A stretch of DNA of 10,580 nucleotides from Candidatus Woykebacteria bacterium RBG_13_40_15 (lineage in GTDB: Bacteria; Patescibacteria; Microgenomatia; Woykebacterales; RBG-16-39-9b). The notes under the pieces are model-generated. The model ran no database searches and was not told the origin of the DNA. It was given only the letters and a program-made list of their open reading frames with translations. Shown here piece after piece: positions 10,160 through 10,580 of the stretch (its first letter is position 1; each line of letters opens with the position of its first letter). The position numbers and the translations under genes are program-made. The stretch is taken from NCBI GenBank assembly GCA_001816655.1, contig MHCP01000022.1, forward strand, positions 1 through 10,580, read 5' to 3'.

Positions 10160-10580
10160 ATGCGACAAGTACCAAGCCAAACATACGAACCTGAATCTAT
10201 CGGCAGTATCATGTCAACCAAGATCCCTACTTGCAGACCCAATGATAACTTCAGTCAAATCCTCCACAACTTATCAACTAAAAGTTGGGACGCAATCAGA
10301 AATGTTTATGTCGTTGATGAAAACAAAAAGCTGCTTGGCTTTATTGATATGGCCACTACTGTGCAGCCAGATTCTGGAGTAAGCGGCGAAACATGGATGC
10401 AACCGGCGAAAGTATTTCTACTGCCTGATGAGGACCAGGAAAAGGCGGTTTTCCTCGCCGTCAAAAACGATATCGTCACAATACCAGTTATCAATGAGGA
10501 CGGCCAACTGCTTGGCGCGATCGCTGCTAACACTATCATTGATGTAATGCACCAGGAGCATATCGAAGACGCTCTACTAA
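10160..10580 (+). CDS. CBS-domain protein, likely N-terminal part of an MgtE-like magnesium transporter (partial)
   Basis: 140 codons, running off the window. There are two CBS domains: about 13-66 (IGSIMSTKIPTCRPNDN ... VYVVDENKKLLGFIDM) and about 78-131 (TWMQPAKVFLLPDEDQ ... IPVINEDGQLLGAIAANTI). DVMHQEHIEDALL then resembles the connecting helix that leads from the CBS pair into the membrane domain in MgtE. CBS pairs in MgtE sense Mg2+ and gate the channel. An in-frame TAA at 10145-10147 and the -10 box at 10148 fix the start at ATG 10160. The regulatory N domain that normally precedes the CBS pair in MgtE is therefore absent. A stand-alone CBS protein or another CBS-containing transporter is possible, since the rest is not visible. 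Confidence 0.75.
   Translation, partial: MRQVPSQTYEPESIGSIMSTKIPTCRPNDNFSQILHNLSTKSWDAIRNVYVVDENKKLLGFIDMATTVQPDSGVSGETWMQPAKVFLLPDEDQEKAVFLAVKNDIVTIPVINEDGQLLGAIAANTIIDVMHQEHIEDALL

Noticed and set aside
10097..10180. 28-codon extension of the amino acid permease from ATG 10180
   Set aside because: The permease -10 box lies inside it, and the extension overlaps the start region of the divergent CBS/MgtE-like gene.
1..10580. CRISPR arrays, tRNA or rRNA genes, insertion sequences, restriction or methyltransferase genes
   Set aside because: I looked for them, especially R-M genes near the C-boxes, and saw no sequence supporting any of them in this window.

Overview
The window most resembles a Candidate Phyla Radiation (Patescibacteria) genome, perhaps of the Microgenomates type. 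The signs are moderate GC, compact operons, many very small membrane proteins, Gram-positive-like secreted and membrane-anchored proteins (DUF2680-like, SHOCT, Ltp repeats), a GC-rich palindromic intergenic element, and mostly leaderless starts. This assignment is inference. All genes read through with the standard bacterial code. None of the 14 complete genes ends in TGA (8 TAA, 6 TAG).

Layout. (1) 1-2493: the start of a leftward gene of unknown function, a divergent OmpR-type response regulator and histidine kinase, then a small secreted DUF2680-like helical protein closed by a strong terminator. (2) 2598-4421: an island with a leftward operon (a SHOCT/membrane/Ig-like/Ltp-repeat protein, then a PH-like/SHOCT protein). 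It diverges from a small XRE regulator that resembles the controller (C) proteins of restriction-modification systems. Two tandem C-box palindromes lie between them, but no restriction or methylase gene is present. (3) 4501-6866: a MacB-type ABC exporter (permease, ATPase) behind two TCTCAG boxes 11 bp apart, the same arrangement found upstream of the response regulator. (4) 6933-7530: a leftward hicBA toxin-antitoxin pair, followed by the orphaned 3' end of a second copy of the ABC ATPase. (5) 7593-8417: a four-helix membrane protein of unknown function and a 400-base repeat-rich spacer. (6) 8418-10580: two single-helix micropeptides and an APC-family amino acid permease on the minus strand, diverging from a CBS-domain protein that looks like the start of an MgtE-type magnesium transporter and runs off the end.

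How the parts fit. The two-component system, the secreted helical protein and the exporter look like one envelope-stress or efflux regulon. It appears to be interrupted by two defence-like modules: the C-protein-controlled Ltp/SHOCT island, and hicBA inserted between ATPase tails. The most striking points are the C-box switch without a restriction-modification system, and promoters placed so that eight of eight operon heads would make leaderless mRNA. The latter implies that three long-ORF starts (4411, 7557, 10180) are wrong.
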